Assembly: GCA_030429565.1 (NCBI GenBank)
Contig: JAUIFE010000038.1
Coordinates: 1-61,442, forward strand
Length of the DNA: 61,442 nt
Direction of reading: 5' to 3'
From: Holophagae bacterium
GTDB taxonomy: Bacteria > Acidobacteriota > Holophagae > Acanthopleuribacterales > Acanthopleuribacteraceae
Under the pieces are notes generated by a model. The model was given only the letters and a program-made list of their open reading frames with translations, was not told where the DNA came from and made no database searches. Shown one piece after another: positions 43,513-54,513 of the stretch. The translations under genes were made by a program, and so were the position numbers. Position 1 is the first letter of the stretch. Each line of letters begins with the position of its first letter.

Positions 43513-44616
43513 TTGATTTTGGATCAATTTGAATTGCACCAGTCGCGGATTTTTCTGGGCAACACCTGTTATGCCGAGGCCTTGGCCTTGTGTGACTTGG
43601 ATCGTTACACCAAGCTCTTTTTTATTAGCCAAGAACAGGTCTGGGGTTTTCACGGCCGCGTCTTGAGTGACGCTTTTGCCGCACTCGGTTATCCCGTAAC
43701 CGAAGATCAAATATATTTCATGCCCGATGGGGAGCGCTTTAAAAGCCTCGAGACCTTTGGCGCCGTACAGCAGTGGTTGGTGGCGCAAGGTGCCGATCGC
43801 CGCTCATTGTTGGTGGTTTTGGGTGGTGGAGTGGTCGGTGATCTGGCCGGCTTTGTCGCCGCTACCTACATGCGCGGCATGCCGTGGTTGTATGTTCCGA
43901 CCACCTTGTTGGCCCAGCAAGATGCCTCTATCGGTGGCAAGACCGCCGTTAACCTGCCGCAGGGCAAGAATTTGGTCGGCTGTTTTTGGGAGCCGAGCGC
44001 GGTCATCGTCGACAGTGCCGTATTGAGGACATTGCCGCGTCGTCAGCTCAACGCCGGTTACATGGAATTTCTCAAACATGGCATGTTGCACGGTCCCGAA
44101 CTGTATCAAGCTGCATTAGACGTTCCGGTTGATAGCGATGATTGGGCTGCACAGATGCCGGTGCTGGCGCGTGGTGTTCGCGTCAAAGCGGAAGTGGTGC
44201 GTCAAGATCCCCATGAACGCAACCAGCGACGCCTGTTGAATTTGGGGCACACGCTTGCTCATGCTTTAGAGAGCTTTACCGAGTACCGACAGTTTCTCCA
44301 TGGTGAGGCGGTTGGGATTGGCCTGTTGTTTGCCGCCATGTTGGCGCAGCGACTCGGTGGCCAAGATTCCTGGCCAGGCCTGGAGAAGGCTGTGGTTTCG
44401 CGACTGCCCGCCTTTGACGTGGCCGCTTGGGATCAAAACGTTTTGTTGGATTTAACCCAACGCGATAAGAAGGGGATTGGCGGCAAGATTGCCTGGATTA
44501 TTCCGCGCGCCCCCGGTGATGTGGTGATTGTTGACGGTGTCGCTCGCCCGCTGCTGGAAGAAACCTTGTCCGAGCTCGTCGGCCGCCTGGCCAACGTTGT
44601 TCCCGTGGTGGGGTGA
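43513..44616 (+). CDS. aroB: 3-dehydroquinate synthase AroB
   Basis: 367 residues from a TTG start with AGGAG 7 bases upstream. NAD-binding and active-site signatures: DGERFKSLETF, VVLGGGVVGDLAGFVAATYMRG, VPTTLLAQQDASIGGKTAVN, the metal ligand E in GYMEFLKHGML, and the two metal His in NLGHTLAHALES and FLHGEAVGIG. It converts DAHP to 3-dehydroquinate, step two of the shikimate pathway. The downstream TPR gene starts 3 bp after its stop. Confidence 0.96.
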   Translation: MILDQFELHQSRIFLGNTCYAEALALCDLDRYTKLFFISQEQVWGFHGRVLSDAFAALGYPVTEDQIYFMPDGERFKSLETFGAVQQWLVAQGADRRSLLVVLGGGVVGDLAGFVAATYMRGMPWLYVPTTLLAQQDASIGGKTAVNLPQGKNLVGCFWEPSAVIVDSAVLRTLPRRQLNAGYMEFLKHGMLHGPELYQAALDVPVDSDDWAAQMPVLARGVRVKAEVVRQDPHERNQRRLLNLGHTLAHALESFTEYRQFLHGEAVGIGLLFAAMLAQRLGGQDSWPGLEKAVVSRLPAFDVAAWDQNVLLDLTQRDKKGIGGKIAWIIPRAPGDVVIVDGVARPLLEETLSELVGRLANVVPVVG

Positions 44617-44619
44617 TTC

Positions 44620-46443
44620 ATGGCCGGCTTTTTGGTTCGCCTTGGTTGGGTCTTTTTGGGGGGGCTTTGCTTCGGGCTCCCTAGTCTGGCGCACGAAGAC
44701 GAAGCGAGTTTGCCGGATCCGCCGCGGCCACACTCGGGTGAAGCCGGTGTCAATCTTGGGCTTTTGTTTAAGGCTCAGTACGCGCGTGAAAGTGGCGACC
44801 TTGCGCAGGCGTTGAATTTTGCCGAAGCCGCTTACCGCAATGAACCCGGTAATCCCGACATCGCCCACTTTTTCTTGTCGCTCCGCATTGAAAACGTCGA
44901 GGAAAACGCCTTCTCCTCACAAACCGAACGCGCCGACGTGTTGGTGGCGCTCAAGGAAGCCTTGCTGCGCTTTCCCGATGACTACCGCTTTCCGTTGCTT
45001 ATTGGTTCATTATTAATTGATGACACGCGCTGGAGTCAGTTCGCCGCCGTTGAAAATCCCGAAGCCCATCTCAAGCGGGCCTTGAGTCTGTTGGGTCGCG
45101 ATCCGACCCATCGAGAGACCTTGATTGAAACCCATTTTAATTTGGGCCGTTTTTACTGGAGTCAGCGCCGCTACATGGACGCCGCTGAAGCTTTTGAGTG
45201 GGTTTGCGAGCAGGACCCCGAAAATACCTGGGGCTTTTACTACGCCGGCCAGAGCTTTGAGAACATTAATCGGATCCGCACCGCTCTGCGCTATTACCGG
45301 CAGTTTCAAAAATTGCGGCTTGACGAGGTGTGGCCGGGCAAGCCGCCGGTTGATCTCAATGTCTCGATTATTCAGGCTATGTTGGAACCGAGCGAAACCG
45401 CGCTCCAGGATTTGGCCATGCTCGGTAGTAATCGCCGCATGTTGCTGCGCGTCGCCGTACGTTTTTTACGGGTTGGTCGCTATCAACTGAGCCTGCAGTT
45501 ATTGGCGTTTCTCCCTGCTTCAGATTGGAACCTTGAGTACTACACCTATTTGCTGCACGCGCACATGCAGTTGGGCGATTACGATTTTGTGTTTGAGACC
45601 TGCCGGGACCGCCTTGCCAAAACCAATGATGCTGAAATGCGAGAGCTTTTCTTTAAGAATTTGCTGGAGTCCGGTTTTTTGAGTGGACGCTATCGCGAGG
45701 TGATCGCACTCTACGACACCTATCCTGACTTGGCCGAAAGCCAACGCGATACCTTGTTGCCCGCCGCTTTGGCCGAATTGCTGGTTTCTGATCGCGAACC
45801 TTTATTGTTGGCGCGGCTTCAGGCGCCCGATCTGAGCAACGCTTATTTGGAACAACTGGTTAAAGACTACCAGTGTTATGGTCGTGAGGTGGCCGGGCTC
45901 AAAGGGTTGTTGGATCTCAGTATTGCACGCGACGACTTTTTGGGGGCGATGCAGCATCTGTGTCGCCGTTATGCGCCGTTTGACGCCGCGTCATTACCCG
46001 AGCCGTTGCAGGAGAACATGGCTTTTGTGGCGATTTCGCTGGGTTTTGCCGAAGAAGGTTTTGGCATTTACGAAGCCTTGCTGGCGCGTTCTCCCGAAGA
46101 CGCTTCGCTCAATAACAATTACGGCTACTACCTTGCCGATGTCGGTGTGGCGCTTGATAAAGCCGAGCGCCACATTTTGCGGGCTCTGGCCACCGCCCCA
46201 CAAAACGCCGCCTACCTGGACAGCTTAGCTTGGTTGCAATACCGCCAGGGTAAGTACGAAGAAGCAAAGGAAACGCTGGAGCGCGCTTTGGCGATTGAGC
46301 CCAATGATCCCGAGAAGTTGGCCCATTTGGGGGACGTGTTGTCGGCCTTGGGCGAATACCGCGAAGCGAAAAATTGTTGGAGCCAGGCCATGGATCTCAA
46401 AGGTGGCTTGTATTTTCCGCTTTTAAATAAGTTGGATCCCTAG
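44620..46443 (+). CDS. Exported TPR-repeat protein
   Basis: 607 residues. The N-terminal signal is about 25 residues (LGWVFLGGLCFGLPSLAH). TPR-type helix pairs run through the protein, for example ARESGDLAQALNFAEAAYRNEPGNP, NLGRFYWSQRRYMDAAEAFEWVCEQDPEN and, at the end, YLDSLAWLQYRQGKYEEAKETLERALAIEPNDPEKLAHLGDVL. The last block (NNNYGYYLADVG...AYLDSLAW) is characteristic of envelope TPR proteins acting in outer-membrane or exopolysaccharide assembly. It starts 3 bp after aroB. Confidence 0.8.
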   Translation: MAGFLVRLGWVFLGGLCFGLPSLAHEDEASLPDPPRPHSGEAGVNLGLLFKAQYARESGDLAQALNFAEAAYRNEPGNPDIAHFFLSLRIENVEENAFSSQTERADVLVALKEALLRFPDDYRFPLLIGSLLIDDTRWSQFAAVENPEAHLKRALSLLGRDPTHRETLIETHFNLGRFYWSQRRYMDAAEAFEWVCEQDPENTWGFYYAGQSFENINRIRTALRYYRQFQKLRLDEVWPGKPPVDLNVSIIQAMLEPSETALQDLAMLGSNRRMLLRVAVRFLRVGRYQLSLQLLAFLPASDWNLEYYTYLLHAHMQLGDYDFVFETCRDRLAKTNDAEMRELFFKNLLESGFLSGRYREVIALYDTYPDLAESQRDTLLPAALAELLVSDREPLLLARLQAPDLSNAYLEQLVKDYQCYGREVAGLKGLLDLSIARDDFLGAMQHLCRRYAPFDAASLPEPLQENMAFVAISLGFAEEGFGIYEALLARSPEDASLNNNYGYYLADVGVALDKAERHILRALATAPQNAAYLDSLAWLQYRQGKYEEAKETLERALAIEPNDPEKLAHLGDVLSALGEYREAKNCWSQAMDLKGGLYFPLLNKLDP

Positions 46444-46527
46444 TTTTCGATATGCCGCGCCTTTGAGACGGTCCGATCCTTGCTTGTTTAATCACGGGCG
46501 GCTTTTCTCCGCCGGGAGGATGATTTG

Positions 46528-47067
46528 TTGGTCTGTCTCTTTTGGAGTTGTTTGCTCCTGCAAGATAGCGATGCGTTGTTTCAAATTCAGTTCGACATCA
46601 AGTTCGTTGAAGGGGAGCGCCGCGTATCCGCCCAGCTCGTATTGAGCAAGGTCGCCGACGATCGTTTTTCGATTCACTGCCGCAAGGCGCCTTCCGGTAC
46701 CTTGTTCACTTTTTGGGCGCAGCCGGAGGCCAGCACGCTGGCGATTCCCAAAGAGAAAGCGGCCTTTGTCGGCAAGCCGGATGAACGCGTTGTGTTATTT
46801 CCCGAGGGGCCGGCTTTGACCCGAGCCGAGTGGTTGGCACTGTTGGAATTCGGCACATGGCCCGAGCAGGTGTCGCCGAGTTGGCGCTTTCATCAAGAAG
46901 GCGAGGACTTTGTGCTGAATCATAGCCAGCGAGATTGGCGTATTGAGTGGTCGGTGCGCAAGCGTCACTACAAAAACCGGTTTTCGAAGCGCATTCTCGA
47001 GCCTTCGTTAGGCGATCGCTATGATGTGCAACCGTTGGCCGACGTGGTTCAATTCTGGAATCAATAA
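46528..47067 (+). CDS. Hypothetical exported protein
   Basis: 179 residues from TTG at 46528 (GGGAGG 8 bases before; TTG at 46525 is the alternative). A short hydrophobic N-terminus (VCLFWSCLLLQDSD) may be a signal. The rest is an alternating beta-type sequence with many aromatics (WALLEFGTWPEQVSPSWRFHQEGEDF; WRIEWSVRKRHYKNRF). No family is recognised. The gene lies between the TPR gene and ispE with small gaps (84 and 18 bp), so it belongs to the same run and may assist the TPR protein. Confidence 0.6.
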   Translation: MVCLFWSCLLLQDSDALFQIQFDIKFVEGERRVSAQLVLSKVADDRFSIHCRKAPSGTLFTFWAQPEASTLAIPKEKAAFVGKPDERVVLFPEGPALTRAEWLALLEFGTWPEQVSPSWRFHQEGEDFVLNHSQRDWRIEWSVRKRHYKNRFSKRILEPSLGDRYDVQPLADVVQFWNQ

Positions 47068-47085
47068 AAAGGAAGCACTTGTTTC

Positions 47086-47961
47086 ATGGAATACGAACGC
47101 CGCTGTTATGCCAAGATCAATCTGTATCTGAAGATCCTCGGCCGTCGGGGCGACGGCTACCACCAGTTGGACACGCTCTTTCAGGAGATTAACTTGGGGG
47201 AGACCCTGAGCTGGCACCGCGAGGCGGGGGCTTTCCGTTTGACGGTGATCGGCGCCGACGCCGGTCCGGTCGAACAAAATTTGATTACCCGGGCGGTGCG
47301 TGCGTTCGAAGCCGCGAGCGGGGTCGTCGTCACCGGGCGTTTTTGTCTGACCAAGCAGATCCCCATTGGCGGCGGCTTGGGTGGTGGGTCGGCCAATGCC
47401 GCCCAAACCTTATTGTTGTTAAACGAACATTTCGGCGCGCCTTTGACGGCGGCGCGTTTGGCCGAGCTTGCGTTAACGCTGGGCGCCGACGTGCCGTTTT
47501 TCCTGGTGGGCGGAACTTGCCGTGCAGGCGGCGTCGGTGAAGTGCTTGAACCGGTTACCTGTGATTTGCCGTGGCCAGGCGGGTTTTTGATTTTTCCATC
47601 CTTCGGTGTGCCGACGGGGCCGGTGTTTCGTGCCCTCGCTGCACCGGCATACGATGCGGCCGTGACGCGACCGACCCCGCGTTTGGGTGAGAACGATTTG
47701 TGGGCACCGGCGGTGGCGCTGTTTCCCGAGTTGGCGCGTTTGGCCGAAGCCTGGCCGCGTGGCGCCGATGAACCATTATTTATGACCGGCAGTGGCAGCA
47801 CCTTGGTGCACTTGTGCGCCGGCGGCGGTGATGAGACGGCGCGGCGCGCGGTACTTGAAGCCTTTGGCGCGCGTTGTGTCCCCTTTCTTTGGCGCCATCG
47901 TAAAGAAAGCGCGCAAACCCTTGAAAAACGGGATGGCGCAACCCATATTAAAATTTTATGA
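47086..47961 (+). CDS. ispE: 4-diphosphocytidyl-2-C-methyl-D-erythritol kinase IspE
   Basis: 291 residues. It starts RCYAKINLYLKILGRRGDGYH, the IspE signature (AKINL, GYH). The GHMP kinase ATP loop is PIGGGLGGGSANAAQTLL, then GADVPFFLVGG and TGSGSTLVHL. It phosphorylates CDP-ME in the non-mevalonate isoprenoid pathway. It lies before tRNA-Gln and prs, the ispE-prs order common in bacteria. A C-terminal tail of about 20 residues (RKESAQTLEKRDG) is slightly longer than usual. Confidence 0.95.
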   Translation: MEYERRCYAKINLYLKILGRRGDGYHQLDTLFQEINLGETLSWHREAGAFRLTVIGADAGPVEQNLITRAVRAFEAASGVVVTGRFCLTKQIPIGGGLGGGSANAAQTLLLLNEHFGAPLTAARLAELALTLGADVPFFLVGGTCRAGGVGEVLEPVTCDLPWPGGFLIFPSFGVPTGPVFRALAAPAYDAAVTRPTPRLGENDLWAPAVALFPELARLAEAWPRGADEPLFMTGSGSTLVHLCAGGGDETARRAVLEAFGARCVPFLWRHRKESAQTLEKRDGATHIKIL

Positions 47962-47981
47962 ATCTTTTTTCGAATAAAGTG

Positions 47982-48010
47982 TTGACGACCAAATCGTTTT
48001 CCGGCATTAT
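47982..48010 (+). promoter_or_regulatory. Putative promoter of tRNA-Gln/prs
   Basis: TTGACG (47982-47987), 17-bp spacer, CATTAT (48005-48010). The start is expected near 48017, about 57 nt before the tRNA. It follows directly on the end of ispE. Confidence 0.55.
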
Positions 48011-48073
48011 ACGCGCTGTGTGATCGCGAAGGTGATCTACCGGGCTTAAAAAAGAATAATTCAGTTAAAATGT

Positions 48074-48148
48074 TGGGGAGTCGCCAAGCGGCAAGGCTAC
48101 GGTTTTTGGTACCGTCATTCGAGGGTTCGAATCCTTCCTCCCCAACCA
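48074..48148 (+). tRNA. tRNA-Gln(TTG)
   Basis: 75 nt with encoded CCA. Acceptor stem TGGGGAG/CTCCCCA, discriminator A, anticodon stem ACGGT/ACCGT with loop TTTTGGT (anticodon TTG), T-arm GGGTTCGAATCC. The position between ispE and prs is shared with many bacteria. Confidence 0.97.
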
Positions 48149-48267
48149 TTTTTATTTTAGGGGCTCGTTCGATGCTGACCTGCCCGGTTACCCAAGGGCT
48201 GCTTCCTCGCATTCCAGGAAAAGCTGCCTAATTACAAACTCTTCGTTAGATTTTAAGGAATGATTTC

Positions 48268-49215
48268 ATGACGCATCAAGCTGGTGAAGTTTTAGTGTTC
48301 TCCGGGACTTCGAACCCGGTCCTCTCCCAGAAGATCGCTGAATCGATGGGTGTCGAGCTTGGCAACATTCACCTCGGTCGTTTTAAAGACGGTGAAGTGT
48401 CCTGCCAGATTTTAGAGAACGTTCGCGGCGCCGATGCCTTTATCGTTCAGAGCACCTGTTATCCAGTTAACGATCACTTGATGGAACTGCTCGTGATTCT
48501 CGACGCCTTCAAGCGCGCTTCCGCGTCCCGCGTCACCGCTGTCATTCCTTATTTTGGGTACGCACGTCAGGATCGTAAAGACAAGCCTCGTGTTCCTATT
48601 TCGGCCAAACTCGTCGCCGACCTGCTGTTAACGGCCGGCGCCAGTCGCGTTTTAACCGTCGACTTACATGCGAATCAGATTCAGGGCTTTTTTGATATTC
48701 CCGTGGATCACCTTTACGGCTCTCAGGTTTTACTGGAGCACATTCGCCGTTTGGACCGCAACTTTGTCGTGGTTTCACCCGACGCCGGCGGGGTCGAACG
48801 GGCCCGCGCCGTAGCTAAGCGTCTTGACGCATCGCTCGCGATTGTCGACAAACGCCGCGAAAAAGCCAACGTTTCGAAGGTCATGCACATCATCGGTGAT
48901 GTCAAAAACCGTGACTGCATTATCATTGACGACATTATTGACACAGCCGGTACCTTAACCTTAACCGCTCAGGCTCTCAGGGATGCCGGAGCCAACAGCG
49001 TTTTTGCCGCTTGCTCGCACCCCGTTTTGTCCGACCCGGCCGCCGAGCGCATAGAGAAATCAGTTTTGGAAAAAGTCTTCCTAACTGATTCCATCCCCCT
49101 TCGCGAGGATCTTCCCTACAGAAGTAAGCTTGAAGTGGTCTCTATTGCCGGTTTGCTGGGCGAAGCCATTACCCGGATTCACGAGGAGAGCTCGATCAGC
49201 ACTCTGTTCGACTAA
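48268..49215 (+). CDS. prs: Ribose-phosphate pyrophosphokinase
   Basis: 315 residues, standard length. Signatures: FSGTSNPVLSQKIAESMG, FKDGEVSCQI (flexible loop), YARQDRKDKPRVPISAKLVADLL, TVDLHANQIQGFF (PRPP site DLH), VSPDAGGVERARAVAKRL and the PRPP loop CIIIDDIIDTAGTLT. It makes PRPP from ribose-5-phosphate and ATP in nucleotide, His and Trp synthesis. It is followed by rplY and pth, the usual order. Confidence 0.97.
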   Translation: MTHQAGEVLVFSGTSNPVLSQKIAESMGVELGNIHLGRFKDGEVSCQILENVRGADAFIVQSTCYPVNDHLMELLVILDAFKRASASRVTAVIPYFGYARQDRKDKPRVPISAKLVADLLLTAGASRVLTVDLHANQIQGFFDIPVDHLYGSQVLLEHIRRLDRNFVVVSPDAGGVERARAVAKRLDASLAIVDKRREKANVSKVMHIIGDVKNRDCIIIDDIIDTAGTLTLTAQALRDAGANSVFAACSHPVLSDPAAERIEKSVLEKVFLTDSIPLREDLPYRSKLEVVSIAGLLGEAITRIHEESSISTLFD

Positions 49216-49265
49216 GGTCGAGCGTTTGAGGTAGGCCGACGAACCATTTTAGGGAGATCCATACA

Positions 49266-49865
49266 ATGAGTACTATTCCAGAGATCGTGGTTTTTCCACG
49301 TGAAAAAACCGGTAAAGGCAACGCCGGCCGTCTGCGCAAAGAAGGTTTGATTCCTTCCGTCGTTTACGGTTTGGACGTCAGCCCCAGCAGCATTTCCGTC
49401 GAACCCAAAACCATCGGCAAAATTCTGCATTCTGAAAAAGGTCTGAACGCCGTTATGAACCTGCGTTTGGACAACAGTGACCAAACCCGTCACGTTATGA
49501 TCAAAGACCTCGACCGTCACCCGGTTACCGGTCGTTTGACCCACGTTGATTTCATTCGTGTCGACATGGATAAAGAAGTTGATGCTTCGATTGAAATCGA
49601 ACTCTCCGGCTTGCCCAAGGGTGTTAAAGAGGGTGGCGTTTTGACCATCGTTCGTCACGACGTAGAAGTGCGCTGCCTGCCCAAGCATTTGCCCGGCGGT
49701 TTGAAAGTCGACGTTTCCGGTTTGGGTATGGATGAAGCCATCCGTATCGGTGACCTGCCCGCGTTGGAAGGCGTTGTTTACAAACTCGACGCCAAACGTG
49801 TTGTGGCCGTTGTGCACATGTCCAACGCCAAAGTGGTCGACGAAGACAGCGAACCCGAAGAATAA
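49266..49865 (+). CDS. rplY: 50S ribosomal protein bL25/CTC family
   Basis: 199 residues, the long CTC type with an N-terminal L25 domain (VFPREKTGKGNAGRLRKEGLIPSVVYGLD; HVMIKDLDRHPVTGRLTHVDFIRVD) and a C-terminal TL5-type domain (EIELSGLPKGVKEGGVL...LPALEGVVYKLD). It binds 5S rRNA. AGGGAG lies before the ATG. The tail is acidic (DEDSEPEE). Confidence 0.96.
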   Translation: MSTIPEIVVFPREKTGKGNAGRLRKEGLIPSVVYGLDVSPSSISVEPKTIGKILHSEKGLNAVMNLRLDNSDQTRHVMIKDLDRHPVTGRLTHVDFIRVDMDKEVDASIEIELSGLPKGVKEGGVLTIVRHDVEVRCLPKHLPGGLKVDVSGLGMDEAIRIGDLPALEGVVYKLDAKRVVAVVHMSNAKVVDEDSEPEE

Positions 49866-50034
49866 TTAGCCGACCCGGCTTAGGCCGGATCATCGAGCCG
49901 ACGAAGCCGCTTTCGATGCGATTTACCTCGCGTCAAGGCGGCTATTCGTCTATTTCTTTGCCTTTTGACCGAAAACCCCGCCGTGTTTCGGCAAATGTCG
50001 CCCGTCACCGTGGCGCGTCTTGAGGACTTTTTCG

Positions 50035-50628
50035 ATGGAAATCCGTCTGGTAGTTGGTTTGGGGAATCCCGGTGTCGACTATGAAGCGACGCGGCATAAC
50101 GCCGGCTTTATGTTGATTGATCGCCTGGTGGCCCGGCTTAACGCGGTACCTTGTGAAAGCACAAGGACTTACGATTTGTGGTCGCTCAGCGACGGCGCGC
50201 GTAAGATTTTTTTCATGAAGCCGCTAACTTACATGAATTTAAGTGGCGACGCACTTGTTGCATTTTTTGAGCGCTACTCGGTGCCACACGAGGCTATACT
50301 AGTGGCATATGATGACATTGCGTTACCCCTAGGCCGTATGCGTATTCGACCTTCCGGCTCTGCCGGCGGCCAAAAGGGGATGCGCCATATTATCGATACG
50401 CTTCAGACCTCACAGCTCGCCCGGTTGCGGATTGGGGTGAAAACTGAGGCTCTCGCTCACACCGCGGTTGTGGACTTCGTTCTTGGTTCGTTCTCTTCTG
50501 ATGAATCGTCCACCTTGCTGCCGGTTTTGGAGCTTGCGGCGGATGCCGTCGAGGCCTGGTTTGATTTAGAGCTGGCCGAGGTCATGAATCGATATAACCA
50601 AAAGGCCGCCGAAACCCCGCCTCCCTGA
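50035..50628 (+). CDS. pth: Peptidyl-tRNA hydrolase
   Basis: 197 residues from the ATG at 50035 (GAGGA 8 bases before). Family motifs: LVVGLGNPGVDYEATRHNAGFMLIDRL (catalytic His), MKPLTYMNLSGDAL, AYDDIALPLGRMRIRPSGSAGGQKGMRHII (catalytic Asp; GGxKGxR). It releases tRNA from dropped-off peptidyl-tRNA. It lies in the standard prs-rplY-pth order, with hppA 49 bp downstream. Confidence 0.96.
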   Translation: MEIRLVVGLGNPGVDYEATRHNAGFMLIDRLVARLNAVPCESTRTYDLWSLSDGARKIFFMKPLTYMNLSGDALVAFFERYSVPHEAILVAYDDIALPLGRMRIRPSGSAGGQKGMRHIIDTLQTSQLARLRIGVKTEALAHTAVVDFVLGSFSSDESSTLLPVLELAADAVEAWFDLELAEVMNRYNQKAAETPPP

Positions 50629-50677
50629 ATGGATTGGGGGGTCCGGTATGGTATGGCCCCTTCAATGGGAGGAGAAA

Positions 50678-52810
<2,133 letters not shown>

Positions 52811-52831
52811 GCTAGAGATCTTTGCCAAATT

Positions 52832-52883
52832 GGGCGCCGCTCAAGGTGGCGCCCGTGTTCCTCCGACACCGCGATACGGGAAC
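52832..52883 (+). promoter_or_regulatory. Structured rpsF leader, candidate S6:S18 control element
   Basis: Two hairpins in the 111-nt hppA-rpsF gap: a perfect 7-bp GGGCGCC/GGCGCCC stem (52832-52854) without T tract, then GTTCC-CCG/CGG-GAAC (52857-52883) with a 2-nt bulge and an ACACCG-containing loop. rpsF leaders that bind the S6:S18 pair for feedback are known in other bacteria; this one is a candidate only. Confidence 0.35.
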
Positions 52884-52921
52884 GTCTGTTCATTCATACC
52901 TGTGGAGGCATTTTCGACACA

Positions 52922-53299
52922 ATGAACACTTACGAGTCTGTTTTTATCTCGGCTCCCACCGTTGCGCCAGAAGCGCACGACAAATTAGTGAGCCACTTTG
53001 AGGAATTGATCGCCAACAACGGCGGCACTGTCCTCAACACTGTACGCTGGGGCCGTCGCCAGCTTGCCTACGAAATCAAGCGTTTCCGTGATGGTATCTA
53101 CACCATCTTCGAAATGGAAGCGCCTGGCGATCTGATTAAAGAATTAGAGCGCCAGTACCGTTTGAACGAGTCCATCATTAAGTTTTTGACCGTTAAAACG
53201 GACCGAAAGAAAAAACTGATCCAAAAAGGCACGGCCAAGCGTCAAGCCAAACAGGAAGCGCGCCAGAAACGCAAGGCGCGTAAGTCTTCCGACAGCTAA
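52922..53299 (+). CDS. rpsF: 30S ribosomal protein bS6
   Basis: 125 residues with MNTYESVFISAPTVAPEAHDKLVSHFEELI and WGRRQLAYEIKRFRDGIYTIFEMEAPGDLIKELERQYRLNESIIKFLTVK, the S6 fold. The C-terminus is Lys/Arg/Gln-rich (KRQAKQEARQKRKARKSSDS) rather than the acidic tail of E. coli. S6 pairs with S18 in the small-subunit platform. It is 15 bp before rpsR. Confidence 0.96.
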   Translation: MNTYESVFISAPTVAPEAHDKLVSHFEELIANNGGTVLNTVRWGRRQLAYEIKRFRDGIYTIFEMEAPGDLIKELERQYRLNESIIKFLTVKTDRKKKLIQKGTAKRQAKQEARQKRKARKSSDS

Positions 53300-53314
53300 G
53301 ATAGAGAGGATTTC

Positions 53315-53716
53315 ATGACTGAAACTGCCAATCGCGCGCCTGCAGGTGAGGCGCGCCAAGGTCAAGGCGACCGTCCCGCGCGTCAGGGTGCTCCTGCCGG
53401 CGAACGTCGTCAAGGTGGTCCCGCCGGCGGCGATCGTCGTCCGGGTGGCCAAGGTCGTCCCGACGGCGGCCAACGCCACGGCGGCCGCGGTAAGAAAAAG
53501 TTTTACTACCGCAAACGCAAATTCTGCAAATTCAAAGCAGAGAAAATCGATTACATCGATTTCAAAGACGTCGAGTTGCTGCGCAGCTTTACGCCGGAAC
53601 GCGGCAAGATTGCGCCCCGTCGTCAAACCGGTACCAGCGCAAAGTTTCAACGCATGTTGGCGACCGCGATCAAACGCGCCCGTCACATTGCGCTTCTGCC
53701 ATACACGACCGATTAA
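53315..53716 (+). CDS. rpsR: 30S ribosomal protein bS18 with N-terminal Gly/Arg-rich extension
   Basis: 133 residues, compared with about 75-90 typical. The S18 core is residues 60-133 (KKKFYYRKRKFCKFKAEKIDYIDFKDVELLRSF...RRQTGTSAKFQRMLATAIKRARHIALLPYTTD). The first 59 residues are a low-complexity extension of Gly, Arg, Gln, Pro and Ala. AGAGAGG is upstream of the ATG. The extension is probably disordered and could contact RNA. Confidence 0.95.
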   Translation: MTETANRAPAGEARQGQGDRPARQGAPAGERRQGGPAGGDRRPGGQGRPDGGQRHGGRGKKKFYYRKRKFCKFKAEKIDYIDFKDVELLRSFTPERGKIAPRRQTGTSAKFQRMLATAIKRARHIALLPYTTD

Positions 53717-53725
53717 TGCGATCAA

Positions 53726-53750
53726 GCGCGGGCGTTAGGTCCGCGTTTTT
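53726..53750 (+). terminator. Putative terminator after rpsR
   Basis: The stem CGCGG/CCGCG (53727-53731 and 53741-53745) with a 9-nt loop is followed immediately by T5 (53746-53750). It lies 10 bp after the rpsR stop. The T run is short, so strength is moderate. Confidence 0.55.
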
Positions 53751-53819
53751 GGCATGATGCTAGGGGTTCGAGATTGTTCAAATCTCGACACCCCTATCGC
53801 CATTTCTGGGAGACCTTTT

Positions 53820-54227
53820 ATGAGTGCCCAAGAACAAACGTCTCAATTTGATCCTCAGCTCTTTTTTGCCCCTGAAACCATCCGTAACTGTATTGCGGCT
53901 TGGTTGGTCCCGGGTCTTGGTTACTACCTACTTGGCAAGAAACAACACGCCGTCATCATTGCCGTCTGTTTGTACCTCGCCTTTTTGTTAGGCATTTTCC
54001 TCGGCGGTGATCTGTATGTCTTGGGTGCGGAAGGCAAGATTCGCTCGCTTGGTGCCTTGTGTCAAACCGGTTTCGGTGTGCCCTACATGCTCGCCAAGCT
54101 GCTGTTGGATCGAGGTTCTCCGCTTAACATTACCTACGATTACGCGACCAACTACTTTTTAATTGCGGGCATGATCAACTGGCTGGTGGTCATGGACGTT
54201 TTTGATTATTCGGTGAAACGCAAATGA
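53820..54227 (+). CDS. Small membrane protein (DUF6677-like)
   Basis: 135 residues from the ATG at 53820 (GGGAGAC before it). After a 25-residue polar start come NCIAAWLVPGLGYYLLGKKQHAVIIAVCLYLAFLLGIFLGGDLY, a second hydrophobic part and ATNYFLIAGMINWLVVMDVFD, giving about four TM helices. The LVPGLGYYLLGK phrase is common in DUF6677-type and related proteins of unknown function. Its stop overlaps the start of the next gene (ATGA). Confidence 0.6.
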   Translation: MSAQEQTSQFDPQLFFAPETIRNCIAAWLVPGLGYYLLGKKQHAVIIAVCLYLAFLLGIFLGGDLYVLGAEGKIRSLGALCQTGFGVPYMLAKLLLDRGSPLNITYDYATNYFLIAGMINWLVVMDVFDYSVKRK

Positions 54228-54418
54228 GTCAACAAATCGTTGTTTACAAAGGCGTCACGGTTCAAGCCGTTGATCGCTCCGGTTCACGCATTCTCGTTCA
54301 ATCGCGCAATGCCGCTGATGCCAACAAAGTCGGTCTTCCTTTCAAAGATATGGAAGGCGGCGTTGCTATTTTTGAAGCTTGGGTTGAAGAAAACGAACTG
54401 GTTGCTGTCGACCTCTAG
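54224..54418 (+). CDS. Small hypothetical protein (64 aa)
   Basis: 64 residues, starting in the ATGA overlap with the membrane protein, so it is translationally coupled. Beta-rich sequence (IVVYKGVTVQAVDRSGSRILVQSR...GGVAIFEAWVEENELVAVDL) with no TM or Cys. No family is recognised. The coupling and coding-like composition support a real gene. Confidence 0.65.
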   Translation: MSQQIVVYKGVTVQAVDRSGSRILVQSRNAADANKVGLPFKDMEGGVAIFEAWVEENELVAVDL

Positions 54419-54513
54419 ACCAACCAATCCATGCGATAATCGAATGCGCATGTGAAGCTTTTTCGGCCCGCTGATCCAAGCGCATCGGTTGGTGCCGCTT
54501 AGGAGAACTGCTC

